Below, one piece after another: positions 46,118 through 58,510 of a stretch of 64,000 bases of DNA. A program made the position numbers and the translations under genes. The notes beneath the pieces were generated by a model, which ran no database searches, was not told the DNA's origin, and saw only the letters and a list, made by a program, of their open reading frames with translations. The stretch covers positions 1,578,287 through 1,642,286 of the forward strand of contig NC_083578.1 of the NCBI RefSeq assembly GCF_027579695.1, written 5' to 3'. The number at the start of each line of letters is the position of its first letter. Within the stretch, counting starts at the first letter, position 1. The DNA is from Neoarius graeffei (taxonomy: Eukaryota > Chordata > Actinopteri > Siluriformes > Ariidae).

Positions 46118-48692
46118 TGTGAGGACTGGGACCGTTTTGGCCTCTCGAGGCCACTGTTATTTCCTTTTCTGGTCATGTTTGTTTTGGGCCTCTAGAGGTC
46201 ACCACTGTGTTCTGTGTTTTGTTTTTGTCTTATTGCCTGTTTCCTGCCCCGCCCTGTCCTTAATTAGTTTGTGTATAAATACCCCTCTGTTTGTTCCCTT
46301 GTCATGGAGTCTTTTTCCTATGCTATGCCTGTTAGTGCTAATTCCCTCTGTTCCCATGTACCTTGCCTGTGTCTTTGTATTCTTGGTTTTTGCTTCTTTC
46401 TTTTGGACTTTGTGGATTTTGTTTTTGACCTTTTTGATCTGAGTGTTTTGCATTTTTGCCTTTTCCTTTTTGGACTTTTGAACTTTTGGATATTTTATTT
46501 TTCCTTTGTCTTCCCAGTGTTGGATTATACTTTTTTTTTTGCCCTGGATTGTATATAGTGTATATAGTATAAATAAACTGTTTTTGCTACTTTCTACTTT
46601 CACCTCACACCTCTGCACTTGAGTCATTCCCCTGGTGGCCTAGTGGGGGTTTGCTGGATCATTACACCAGCGACCTGGATTTGATTCCCAGCAAAACCCT
46701 AACAGAAAGACTCCGTCATGACCAACTCAGCAGAGGCTTCTTCATCTGTCTACCCAGCCAACCTTCAGGGTATGATGGCTGCGTTAACACGCCTCAGATC
46801 CACCATGGACGCTCATGGACGGACTCTCGCAAGCCAACGTGAGACCCTTGCTCACCACGAGGTACTGCTTCAGCAGATTGGGAGAACCCTGGCACAGCTG
46901 ACTTCTCTGCCCCCATCTCCTCCTCCTGCCATGCTGCCTTCACCTTGTGAACCCAGCCTTCCTGCACCACAGAGGTATGATAGCAAGCGCAGTGAGTGTC
47001 GACCTTAGCCAGTGTCAACTCACCTTTGAGCTTCAGCCTACCACCTACACTACGGATCGCCGCAAAATTGCCTTTGTGATAACCTTGTTAGCTGGTAAGG
47101 CCTGGGCTACTGCTATCTGGCAGAGACAAGGATCTGAGTGCTCTGATTTCCAGCTGTTTACTGAGGAGATGCTGCGTGTCTTCAATCAAGCAGACATCAG
47201 TAAAGATGTAGCCAGAAAGCTCATGTCCATCTGGCAAGGGGGAAGCGTCGCAGACTACGCCATCTCGTTCCGGATGCTCGCAGCAGTAAGTGGATGGAAC
47301 GAGACTGCCCTGGTGTCAGCCTTCCACCATGGTCTGTCTGGCTTCTATCGGATGCCCAAGTGACCTCGAAACACTGATCTCACATTCTACTTGTCTGGAC
47401 AACAGGATGAGAGAACGCCACCAAGTCCTGAGTCTCCCCGGCCTCCCTGCCTCTACCTGGAGCCCGTCTACCTCCTCCAGTGACTGTCCAGAACCCATGC
47501 AAGTGGGCCGTACTCGTCTCTCCATAGCCGAGAGGGAGCGCAGAAGGAGGGACAAGTGCTGCATCTACTGTGGCAAGCCTGGTCACTTCCGAGCATCATG
47601 TCCCGAGCTCTTGGGAAAAGGACTGCCCCGTCCAGCCGAGGGAGGGTTGTGACGGGGCCTACCCTCTCTCCCGGACTCCCTGGCCAAGGAATCTACATCC
47701 CAGTCTCCATCTCCTGGCGTGAGTCCGTCCACTCTTGTCAAGCCTTGTTAGACTCAGGGGTGGCTGGAAACTTTATGGATATTCACTTCGCCCAAAGTAT
47801 CAGTGTCCCGACTGCACCTCTTGAAGTCCCACTGTCTGTGCCTGCCCTGGATGGCCAAGCCTTAGGTGACGGAAGAGTCACCCAAGTAACTTCTCCAGTC
47901 TTCCTACAGTCTCAAGGTCACAAGGAAGAAATATCCCTGCACCTGATTCCTTCACCTGAGTTCCCAGTTATTCTAGGTCTCCCTTGGCTTACCTGCCACA
48001 ACCCTCATATAGGCTGAGTCCCAGCTCGGGACATACTCGATAAAGAACTTTGTCAGGACTTCCATTCGGCCCATCCTGATCATCCTGGGAATGTCAGGAG
48101 ACGCTCCTGGGGGGGTCCTGTTAGGACTGGGACTGTTTTGGCCTCTAGAGGCCACTGTTATTTCCTTTTCTGGTCATGTTTGTTTTGGGCCTCTAGAGGT
48201 CACCACTGTGTTCTGTGTTTGTCTTATTGCCTGTTTCCTGCCCTGCCCTGTCCTTAATTAGTTTGTGTATAAATACCCCTCTGTTTGTTCCCTTGTCACG
48301 GAGTCTTTTTCCTATGCTATGCCTGTTAGTGCTAGTTCCCTCTGTTCCCATGTACCTTGCCTGTGTCTTTGTATTCTTGGTTTTTTCTTCTTTCTTTTGG
48401 ACTTTGTGGATTTTGTTTTTGACCTTTTTGATCTTCTGAGCATTTTGCCTTTTTTGGACTTTTGAACTTTTGGATTTTATTTTTCCTTTGTTTTCCCAGT
48501 GTTGGATTACTTTTTTTTTTTTTTTTGCCCTGGATTGGTGTGTGTGTGTGTGTGTGGTAAATAAACTGTTTTTGCTACTTTCTACTTTTGCCTCATGCCT
48601 CTGCACTTGAGTCATTCCCCTGGTGGCCTAGTGGGGATTTGCTGGATCCTTACACCAGCAACCCGGGTTTGATTCCCAGCAAAACCCTAACA
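46118..48692 (+). mobile_element. Shortened chromovirus 2 derivative with both LTRs
   Basis: LTRs at 46118-46704 (587 bp) and 48119-48692 (574 bp), both running TGT(T/G)AGGACTGG to CCCTAACA, with 5-bp target duplication ACTTC (46113-46117, 48693-48697). The interior keeps gag (MTNSAEASSSVYPANLQGMM onward, CCHC CIYCGKPGHFRASC) and protease (LLDSGVAGNFMDI), then only the very end of pol. It therefore lacks RT, RNase H and integrase and would have needed a full relative in trans to move. It sits about 250 bp upstream of the alpha gene. Confidence 0.92.
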
Positions 48693-48782
48693 ACTTCCTT
48701 ATAAACTACCCAATCACATTCTCTGTGTGACAGGAGGCTCCAGTAAGAAAAAAAAACAACTCTTCACTTTCATATTTCACTC

Positions 48783-48852
48783 TCATATCTCATCTCATCA
48801 TCTCTAGCCGCTTTATCCTGTTCTACAGGGTCGCAGGCAAGCTGGAACCTAT
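48783..48852 (-). mobile_element. tRNA-derived SINE, tail fragment
   Basis: About 70 bp matching the 3' end of the SINE at 51685-52058 (minus strand), including the 'ctcatctcat' tail. Confidence 0.7.
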
Positions 48853-48867
48853 TTCACTCTCACAGAA

Positions 48868-49583
48868 TTAAGGCCCACTTTACACAGGGACGGTCTGAAA
48901 CAAAAACGCAAAAGTCCGTTTTCGTTCTCACTTTTTTTCTCACACGACTGTTTTCAAGGAGGAAATCTGCGTCTATATGGTGACGCATAAATGTGTGGAA
49001 CTCAAACGGATGTGCATGCCAGGCGGCTAGGTGGTGCTGTGAAAGACCTCCGCCATGTCTGCACGCATGCACAACGTCTTCCGTCTTGTCTGATCTGCAC
49101 ATCTGTGCTGCGAAAACTTTGACTACTCTGGCTATGGTAAGTAAGAAAGTAAGTAAAAAAGTAAGAGCATACTATACCCACCTCTGTTCATTAACGGTAT
49201 ATGTGCAGATTCAGTATAGATGTTCGAAGGACTCCTGGACGTTTATTAAAGCTGCCAGAGTAGCTTGAAGGTCCGTTGGATCGATGTAATCAGACATGCT
49301 CTTACTTTTTTACTCACTTTCTTACTTCCTGGGCTGGCATGTACAGTATATGACGTAAACGCGTACCCGACGTGAGCAGATCCGAGCAGAGTTTCACGTA
49401 TTGGGTAGTTTAGATAGATATGCAATGGGGGCTGTTTTTAACTTATCCACTCTGGAAGGCATTTTCAATTTTTTCTGTTTTTCAGCCTTGAAAACGCCGT
49501 CCCCGTGCAGACAAAAGGCACTTCCGATAAAATATTTAGTCGTTTTTACCCAACAGCGTCCTCGTGTAAATGGGCCCTAAAAT
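48868..49583. mobile_element. Non-autonomous hAT-like element
   Basis: Left end 'aaggcccactttacac' and right end 'gtgtaaatgggccct' form imperfect TIRs. Inside, CGTTTTCGTT-rich subterminal sequence (about 48895-48925, mirrored near 49490-49550) is typical of fish hAT derivatives. A central foldback around GTAAGTAAG/CTTACTTTTTTACT (49138-49168 and 49300-49325) is present. No transposase. Confidence 0.6.
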
Positions 49584-49621
49584 TGATAAATATGAATTAA
49601 TTTTTCTTCACAGTATGCACA

Positions 49622-51227
49622 TATAGTGGTGCTTGAAAGTTTGTGAACCCTTTAGAATTTTCTATATTTCTGCATAAATATGACCTAAAACGTCATCAGA
49701 TTTTCACACAAGTCCTAAAAGTAGATAAAGAGAACCCAGTTAAACACATGAGACAAAAATATTATACTTGGTCATTTATTTATTGAGGAAAATGATCCAA
49801 TATTACATATCTGTGAGTGGCAAAAGTATGTGAACCTCTAGGATTAGCAGTTAATTTGAAGGTGAAATTAGAGTCAGGTGTTTTCAATCAATGGGATGAC
49901 AGTCAGGTGTGAGTGGGCACCCTGTTTTATTTAAAGAACAGGGATCTATCAAAGTCTGATCTTCACAACACGTTTGTGGAAGTGTATCATGGCACGAACA
50001 AAGGAGATTTCTGAGGACCTCAGAAAAAATGTTGTTGATGCTCATCAGGCTGGAAAAGGTTACAAAACCATCTCTAAAGAGTTTGGACTCCACCAATCCA
50101 CAGTCAGACAGATTGTGTACAAATGGAGGAAATTCAAGACCATTGTTACCCTCCCCAGGAGTGGTCGACCAACAAAGATCACTCCAAGAGCAAGGTGTGT
50201 AATAGTCGGCGAGGTCACAAAGGACCTCAGAGTAACTTCTAAGCAACTGAAGGCCTCTCTCACATTGGCTAATGTTAATATTCATGAGTCCACCATCAGG
50301 AGAACACTGAACAACAATGGTGTGCATGGCAGGGTTGCAAGGAGAAAGCTACTGCTGTCCAAAAAGAACATTGCTGCTTGTCTGCAGTTTGCTACAGATC
50401 ATGTGGACGAGCCAGAAAGCTATTGGAAAAATGTTTTGTGGACAGATGAGACCAAAATAGAACATTTTGGTTGAAATGAGAAGCGTTATGTTTGGAGAAA
50501 GGAAAACACTGCATTCCAGCATAAGAACCTTATCCCATCTGTGAAACATGGTGGTGGTAGTATTATGGTTTGGGCCTGTTTTGCTGCATCTGGGCCAGGA
50601 CGGCTTGCCATCATTGATGGAACAAAGAATTCTGAATTATACCAGTGAATTCTAAAGGAAAATGTCAGAACATCTGTCCATGAACTGAATCTCAAGAGAA
50701 GGCGGGTCATGCAGCAAGACAACAACCCTAAGCACACAAGTCGTTCTACCAAAGAATGGTTAAAGAAGATTAATGTTTTCGAATGGCCAAGTCAAAGTCC
50801 TGACCTTAATCTAATGGAAATGTTGTGGAAGGACCTGAAGCGAGCAGTTCATGTGAGGAAACCCACCAACATCCCAGAGTTGAAGCTGTTCTGTACAGAG
50901 GAACGGGCTAAAATTCCTCCAAGCTGGTGTGCAGGACTGATCAACAGTTACCGCAAACGTTTAGTTGCAGTTATTGCTGCACAAGGGGCTCACATCAGAT
51001 ACTGAAAGCAAAGGTTCACATACTTATGCCACTCACAGATATGTAATATTGGATCATTTTCCTCAATAAATAAATGACCAAGTATAATATTTTTGTCTCA
51101 TTCATTTAACTGGGTTCTCTTTATCTACATTTAGGACTTGTGTGAAAATCTGATGATGTTTTAGGTCATATTTATGCAGAAATATAGAAAATTCTAAAGG
51201 GTTCACAAACTTTCAAGCACCACTGTA
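49622..51227 (+). mobile_element. Tc1-type transposon with about 215-bp TIRs, two in-frame TGA codons
   Basis: Long TIRs: left 49624-49838 and right about 51010-51227, starting 'gtggtgcttgaaagtttgtg' and bordered by TA. The transposase starts at 49990 (MARTKEISEDLRKNVVDAHQ) and ends at about 51005 (GAHIRY). It shows paired HTH regions (HQSTVRQIVYKWRKF, SGRPTKITPRAR), first catalytic Asp (LWTDETKIE), second Asp (MQQDNNPKHTS) and Glu (LMEMLWKDLK), about 340 codons as expected. A TGA after HFG (about 50472) and another after ELYQ (about 50645) interrupt an otherwise continuous frame, so this copy is a recent but dead one. Confidence 0.95.
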
Positions 51228-51311
51228 CTTTAGTGTTTGTAATACTGTATGAAAAGCTAACTCGTAGACATGACTGAATGTTCATCAGGTGATACGAAAT
51301 GGAAAATACTG

Positions 51312-51671
51312 ATAATCCATCCATCCATCCATTACCTGTAGCCGCTTATCCTGTTCTACAGGGTCGCAGGTGAGCTGGAGCCTATCCCAGCTGACTATGG
51401 GTGAGAGGCGGGGTTCACCCTGAACAAGTCGCCAGGTCATTGCAGGGCTGACACAGAGACAAACAACCATTCACACTCACATTCACACCTACGGTCAATT
51501 TAGAGACACCAGTTATCCTAACCTGTATGTCTTTGGACTGTGGGGGAAACCGGAGCACCCGGAGGAAACCCATACAGACACAGAGAACATGCAAACTCCG
51601 CACAGAAAGGCCCTCGCCAGCCGCTGAGCTCGGACCCATAACCTTCTTGCTGTGAAGCGACAGTGCTAAAC
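51312..51671 (-). mobile_element. tRNA-derived SINE, copy c
   Basis: Minus-strand SINE with tail (ATCC)n at 51318-51333. The tRNA-like head stops within the A-box region, where a second SINE inserted. Confidence 0.85.
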
Positions 51672-51684
51672 ACTACACAATAAT

Positions 51685-52058
51685 CTCATCTCATTATCTT
51701 TAGCCGCTTTATCCTGTTCTACAGGGTCGCAGGCAAGCTGGAGCCTATCCCAGCTGACTACAGGCAAAAGGCGGGGTACACCCTGGACAAGTCGCCAGGT
51801 CATCACAGGGCTGACACATAGACACAGACAACCATTCACACTCACATTCACACCTACGGCCAATTTAGAGTCACCAGTTAACCTAACCTGCATGTCTTTG
51901 GACTGTGGGGGAAACCGGAGCACCCGGAAGAAACCCACGCGGACACGGGGAGAACATGCAAACTCCGCACAGAAAGGCCCTCGCCGGCCACGGGGCTCGA
52001 ACCCAGACCTTCTTGCTGTGAGGCGACAGTGCTAACCACTACACCACCGTGCCGCCCC
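51685..52058 (-). mobile_element. tRNA-derived SINE, complete copy d
   Basis: 374 bp on the minus strand. The head GGCGGCACGGTGGTGTAGTGG carries an RNA polymerase III A-box-like TGGTGTAGTGG and a B-box GGTTCGAGCCC. A long non-tRNA body follows and a tail of ATGAGAT units. Perfect 13-bp target duplication ACTACACAATAAT (51672-51684, 52059-52071). The open frames over these SINEs are not genes. Confidence 0.9.
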
Positions 52059-52129
52059 ACTACACAATAATGATAATAATAATTATTATAATACATTTAT
52101 TATAATAATACATGTAATAATACATTTAG

Positions 52130-53860
52130 GGTCACAATAATTCTCTGAGTATTCTCTGGACAAAACTAAAGGCTTTTTATCTTCAAGACACTTCAGACCA
52201 TCTCACAAACCTGACTTCATCACCTCCGTTATAAACAACTCCACAGCATGTGGTCATGTACCGACTGCCTTCAACACAGCGTGTTTTTTTTCCATTCTGA
52301 AGAAATTTACTCAAGATACAGTCCCTCAGTCATCAGTAACTACTGACCAGTGTCACTTCTTCCTTTTGTTTCTAAAGTTCTTGAAAACATGATGTACAAT
52401 CAACTGTCTCTTTATCTTATCCACAGCAACCTCCAAGAGCCAACCAGTCTGGCATTAAAGGGGACGTATTATGAAAAACTCACTTTTTCAGTGCTTGAGC
52501 ACAGACATTTGGGTATCTGGAGCCAACCAACCCACAAACTCTGAAATACGACACACAATCCGTTTATTCCGTTTATTTTGTTCTGCCGATTTCACAAAAC
52601 ATGAGCTTGAACAAGCCGTTCAGATTAGGCTCCCCTTTCTAAAGGAGCTCATTAGAATGATCCCGCCCCCTCATCTGAGTATCTCCACTCATGGCCTGAG
52701 AAATGACTTTGAGAATGAATATTCATAAGGAAAGTGGTACCTGGTTGGCTGGTGGAAGAGGGGGTGGGGTGAGCAGGGAGTCATTATCATTTAAAGGAAC
52801 AGACTCTCAAATCAGCTGTTCTGATCAGAGCTGTTACGACAAGGGGAGCAGGAGTTGTGGGGTTTCATCCTTGTTGTATTTTGACCAAAGCATGTCACAG
52901 ACATTTCATTAAGACCTCAGAAAACTCTATCCACTTGTGGAAAAGGGGTAGAATATGTCACCTTTTATGCAGCAGACTCCACAAAACTGCCCTTGAGGCG
53001 ATCGCTGAGAAGCTTCATGCCACTTGATTAACTAAACTGTCATCAGTCCTCATCCTCCTCAAACCATCCAGCAGCCTCTGACACCAACAGTCACGAGACT
53101 CTCCTGTCCATCCTCATGAATCTTGGAATTTGTGGCCATATCACCATGGCACCCACCCTCTCAGTGGGGTCATACCCTAACACGAGTTTTCATACCAATG
53201 ATATTCTGATGACACTCAACTCATCCTCATCGGACACTCTGGCAGACATCTTATCATGGATGGCAGATCATCAGCTGAAATTAAATCCCAGGAAGACTGA
53301 GTGACTGTCTATCCCTGGAGATGCATCCCCACCTCAGAATCTAATGACTTCCCTGGACAATATTCAGATTCAACCAACTATCCTTCTTGCCTCACATTGC
53401 TAACATGACTGAGTCATTCAAGGTTCTCATCAGGAGGATCCAGCCATTTTGATCCATGGAACTCAGGTGCTTGTTCAGTCGCTTGTCATCTCAAGACTGG
53501 ACTACTGCAACTCGCTCCTCTGCATGCCATCCAATCCTTGCAACTGATCTAGAAAGCAGGTGCTAGAATTATTTCCAACCTCCGCATGTTTCCCATACCA
53601 CCACACAGCTGCGTTCCCACCACTGGCTTCCTGTAGCTGCCTGCTTCAGAGTTAAAACACTGATGCTTGCCTGTGAAGCAAAATCAGACCACGGTCCATC
53701 TACCTTCAGGCAATTATTACACCTATATTCCCTTCAAGCCTCGAGCATGGTTCAACTGGACTCACCATCCGTCAAGGTACAAGGAAGACACCCATCAAGA
53801 CTCTCTGGCCTGCACCCAGGTGGTGGACTGAACTTCCTCTTTATTCTTCAGATAAGAGGC
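52130..53860 (+). mobile_element. Decayed LINE (CR1/L2 group), split by a MITE-like repeat
   Basis: Scraps of reverse transcriptase can be read in several frames: SLLPFVSKVLENMMYNQLSLYL (52353-52420), an ADILSWMADHQLKLNPRKTE stretch (53240-53304), and SLVISRLDYCNSLLC (about 53478-53522). The order fits a CR1/L2-type enzyme but differs from the L2 family elsewhere in the window. Many stops and shifts; old. Confidence 0.7.
52457..52966. mobile_element. MITE-like element within the decayed LINE
   Basis: About 510 bp with imperfect TIRs (aaaggggacgtattatg at the left, complement of aaaggtgacatattcta at the right). It interrupts the LINE between its first RT scrap and the rest. No coding sequence. 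Confidence 0.55.
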
Positions 53861-54197
53861 TAAAGATTTAAAGCACTTGAGTTCACACTTCCAGTTATAG
53901 TATTTTTAAACACCTTATTGTGTGAATTCCTTCACATTGTACTAATCTCCTGTAACAAGGTTTTAGCTCAATGGTATTCTCAGTCTCTGGCTGAGTGAAC
54001 TAGCATGAGAATATGTTCTTTCTATGAAACAGTTCTGTAAGAGGTTCTGCACATCTCCTAAATGCTGCATGGAGACGCAGTGTAAATTGTGGTCGCATTA
54101 TTATGAGAGTCACTCTTGTCTTCTTGGTTGCTTTTCTAATTCTGTTTCCTCCTTAACAAGTTCAACAAGAATTGATTTCAGGGAGCATACTTACGCA
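53861..54197. other. Spacer before the second duplication copy, nothing recognised
   Basis: No gene or delimited repeat seen. The last part probably belongs to the duplicated block, whose left-hand partner lies outside the window. Confidence 0.4.
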
Positions 54198-54349
54198 ATC
54201 AAGTTTTGTTTTACTATATTGCTCTCCACCCCACCTCACCCCCTCCACATGCAGCAGTTTATTTCATTTCTCTTAGATTTAAGACATAAAAAATCCCAGG
54301 TTAGTTAATTTCATCTCCCCTGTAACACTCAAAACCGTATTTGGCTTGT
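54198..54349. repeat. Segmental duplication, copy B, outer part
   Basis: Matches 1-152. It is followed directly by the 3' side of a Ty3 element. Confidence 0.9.
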
Positions 54350-57300
54350 GGACTACCATCCTTCCAGTGAATCCCAGAGCGCATTCTTGCTCTTACTTGA
54401 GGGAACTCACTACTGTCTTACAAAGTCTTTTAGGTAAGCAGGAGTCTGTCTTGTGTGCTCAGAGCGACGCAGTACCAGTGATGATTCTGCTCTTGCATCT
54501 GACGGATCGTCAGCTGGAGGGTGAACCTGGGCTGTCACAGCAGGCTCAGTCGCTTCCCCTTCCACTGAAGTTGGGACAGCAGAGTCTATTGGCAAGACCT
54601 CCACTGCTTGCTCTGGAAACTGAAGACTGTTAGGCTGCACCATCACCTCTGGTCTGGACATGTCGTTCAACGTTGCATGGCGCTTTCGGATTTGGTCGAC
54701 ATGATGTCTCATCATGCATCTGTCTCCTGTCTGTACTGTATAGGATACAGGTCCTGTGTTCTCATCTATGACCGCTGGTATCCATTTGGGTCCATGGCTG
54801 TAATTGTGAATGTACACGTCATCACCAGAAGTAAAACTCCTCCACTTACTGTGTGTGTCATGTTGTTCTTTTTGTTTGAGTTGTTTCTTGCGAATCTTTG
54901 ACTTCACATCAGGCAGTAGAAGATCCAATGTTGAACGCAATCTTCTGGACATAAGCATTTCTGCCAGTGACAAGCCAGTAGTAGTCTGTGGTGTGATTCT
55001 GTAGTTGAACAGAAATCTTGCTATTTTTGTTTCCAAAGTGTCTCCTTTTATTTTCTTTATTCCTTATTTGAATGTCTGAACGGCTCTTTCCGCCAGGCCA
55101 TTGGATGCCGGGTGGAAAGGCGCAGATGTCATGTGCTGTATGCCATTCTGTTTCAGGAATGTCTCAAATTCTTGACTTGTAAAACAAGTTCCATTGTCAG
55201 ATACTATTGTCTGGAGCAGACCATGCATGCTAAAACACTGTCTGAGCTTTTCAATAGTAACTTGACTAGTTGCACTGTTTGTTGGATCTGCGTCAATCCA
55301 TTTGGAGTGTGCATCTACAATGACAAGAAACATCTTGCCTAAGAAAGGACCTGCATCATCAATATGCAGTCTGCTCCAGGGTGTCTCAGGCCACTCCCAT
55401 GGATAAAGTGGTGCCCCGGCTGGACACTTCCTGTTTTCTTGACAACTGTGGCAGGACTGAACTTCCCTTTCGATCTCGGAGTCCATCCCTGGCCACCACA
55501 CATAAGAGCATGCTAGGCCCTTCATTCTGGATATTCCTGGGTGTGTGTGGTGCAGTTGCTTCAAAATGATGTTCCTTCCCTTCTTTGGAACAACCACCCT
55601 CGCCCCCCAGAGGACACATCCATCTTTCACACTAAGCTCCAGCTTTCTCTGGCTGTAGGGTTTGAATGCTGTATCCACCTCCTTTGGCCATCCTTTCAGA
55701 CACCAGAATAGCACCTGTGAGAGTGTCCCATCTGTGGTTGTCCACTGCTTCACTTGAGCTGTTGTGATTGGTGGGTCTTCCATTATGTCAAGCATGAGGA
55801 CTTGATCTGTGCCATCCTCTTCATCCATTTGTGGCAGAGGCAACCTGCTCAGCACTTCAGCGTTTGCATGTTCCTTGCCTGGTTTGTATATGATTTTGTA
55901 CTCATATGCTCTGAGCAATGTTGCCCACCTTTGCACTCTCGGTGACCCCATCTGTGGAACAGGCTTTTTTTCATGGAAAAGTGATATTAGCGGTTTGTGG
56001 TTGGTGTTAATTGTAAACGTTTGTCCATATATGTACTTATGGAACTGCTTTTTCCCAAACATGATGGCCAACCCCTCCTTGTTGTGTTGCGAATAGCACT
56101 TCTCGGCTGGTGTCAGTGTGTGTGACATGAAGCCTAATGGCTTCTTGCTGCCATCTTCCATGACATGAGACAACATGGCGCCCACTCCGTATGGTAAGGC
56201 ATCACATGCCAGTACCAAGTCTTTGTCCACTGTATAGTAACTCAGGATTTTGGCTGATTTCAGCATCTGTTTGGAAATTCTAAAAGCATCTTCCTGCTCT
56301 TTGTTCCAAGTCCACTGAGCATCTTTTCTCAGCAACTGATGGAGTGGTGCTAAGCATGTGGCCAGATTAGGGAGAAACTTGTTATAGTAATTCAGCAGAC
56401 CAAGGTAGGCTTTTAATTCAGTCACTGTGGTTGGCTGTGGGGCCTCTTCAATAGCTCTCACCTTGGTTTGCACTGGGTGCAGGCCTTCTGCATTGATCTT
56501 GTGACCTAAGTACTCCACTTCATTTTGTAAGAATGCACACTTGCATCTGTGAAGTCACAGGCCAGCTTCTTTTAGTCTCCTGAGTACCTCGTCCAGCATG
56601 CTCAGGTGCTCAGCTTCGTCTCTCCCAGTCAGCAGAATGTCATCTAAATACACAGCCACCCTGGGCAGGCTTTGTAACAAGCTTTCCATGGTTCTCTGGA
56701 AAATTGCCGGAGCAGATGATACCCCAAAGGCGAGCCTATTGTAGGTGAACAGGCCACAGTGTGTGTTTACTGTTAGGTATTTTTTAGACTCATCATCCAT
56801 CACAATCTGTTGATAGGCATGACTTAAATCAAGTTTGGAGAACTGTTTCCCTCCTGCCAGTGTTTTAAATAAGTCTTCCACGCGGGGAATAGGGTATTGC
56901 TCTAGTGAAGAGGCACTGTTTACTGTTAGTTTGTAGTCGCCACATATCCTGACAGAACCATCCGGCTTCAGGACAGGTACAATGGGTGCTGCCCATTCAG
57001 CATACTTAACAGGTGCTATAATGCCCTCTTTCAGTAGTCTTTCTAACTCCTCTTCTACTTTCACCCTCATGGCACACAGAACTGAGCGGGGCCGATAGAA
57101 CTTAGGACGGGCCTCAGCAGACACTCGAATTGTTGCTTTCATGCCTTTTAACATGCCTAGCTCTTCTTTAAAAACATCCTCGTGCTTTGAGAGTACTTGC
57201 TGTAGCGCCTGTGCCTCTGTTCTCACATGTTTTATTTCATTCCACTTGAGCTTGAGAGCCTCTAACCATCCTCTTCCTAACAAGCTAGGTCCAGTACCCT

Positions 57301-58510
57301 TTACCACCACTAGGGGCAGTGTCTTCACTTACTGTGCATAGGTCACTTCCACATCTGCTACTTCTACTACTTTGATTTTCTCTCCTGTGTATGACCTCAG
57401 TGAGAGTTTGGTTTCTTTTAGCTGTGGACGCTTTTTTTTGTTCCATATCTCCTGAAACTTTGTCTCATTCATAACACTCACACTACATCCTGTGTCAATT
57501 TCAAAGTTTACTTTCTTCCTATTCACTTCCACCTTTACTTCAAACGGCTTAATTCTCTTTATTGAGGTTTCTGCTTCCACGCAGGCTAATGTGAATGCTT
57601 CTTCCTCTTGCTCCGAAGAACTATCACCATCCTGCCTTTCGCTTACGTTGTGTGCTCTTTGTGGATGCTCACGCCACTCTTCTCTGTGTGGATTCTTTTC
57701 ACTGGTCACGTGCTTCCTTTACTTTTATTTTGACAAGCCGTTGCAATATGCCCTATTTTCCCACAACAGTGACATTTTGCTTCTTTAAACTTACACTCGA
57801 ATGTGCTGTGTTGTTTTCCGTGACATCGGAAGCACTCCTTCATTTTCCAGTCTCCTCCCTTTCTCTCTTTTCCCTCCGTTTTCACGCTGTTGCATGTTAA
57901 TGGTGCTTTGGTTTGCAGGTCTTGTGCATTTTTACTAGCAGCTTCGGCAGCTATCCCCGATAGCAGAGGGTCGTTGAAACGACGTAGAGTTTTGGTCAGA
58001 ATGGTCGGTTTCCGTCGTACGTCAGAAAATCAACGTTGAAACGGCGCCGTGAAACGTCGATTTCTCCGCCGTCTGAGAGGGTCGATTTATCGCCGTTGAA
58101 TCAACGTGGGTAAAGGTTGATCTGTCGACCGTCAGAGAAGGTTGAATATACGACGTTGAACCATTGTCACTTTTGCCGGCCAGTTTTCAACACTGGTAGG
58201 ATGAGCAACTGGCCCGTAGCCAGGGGGGATCGGAGGGTTCGTTCGATCCCCCCCCCCCCCCCGCGACACCGCGCCCCGGACACACACGCCTCAAGATTAC
58301 TCAAGATTTATTCATTTGTTCATGTCCGATGAATATACATTGATTCACATTTAAATTTACAATATCAAATCCAGACTAATCAAAAAAGAAAAGTAGACTA
58401 AGCGAGGACGAGTTAGAAAAACGGGTTCATTTCTCCTATGTTTATGTTTACACGTTTTGTTCAGAATGCTTTACACCCCAATCCAGTGGGTGGCGGTAAT
58501 GCCCCCATTA

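Noticed and set aside
51990-52058. tRNA gene on the minus strand
   Set aside because: A and B boxes are present, but it is the head of a SINE with no full cloverleaf.
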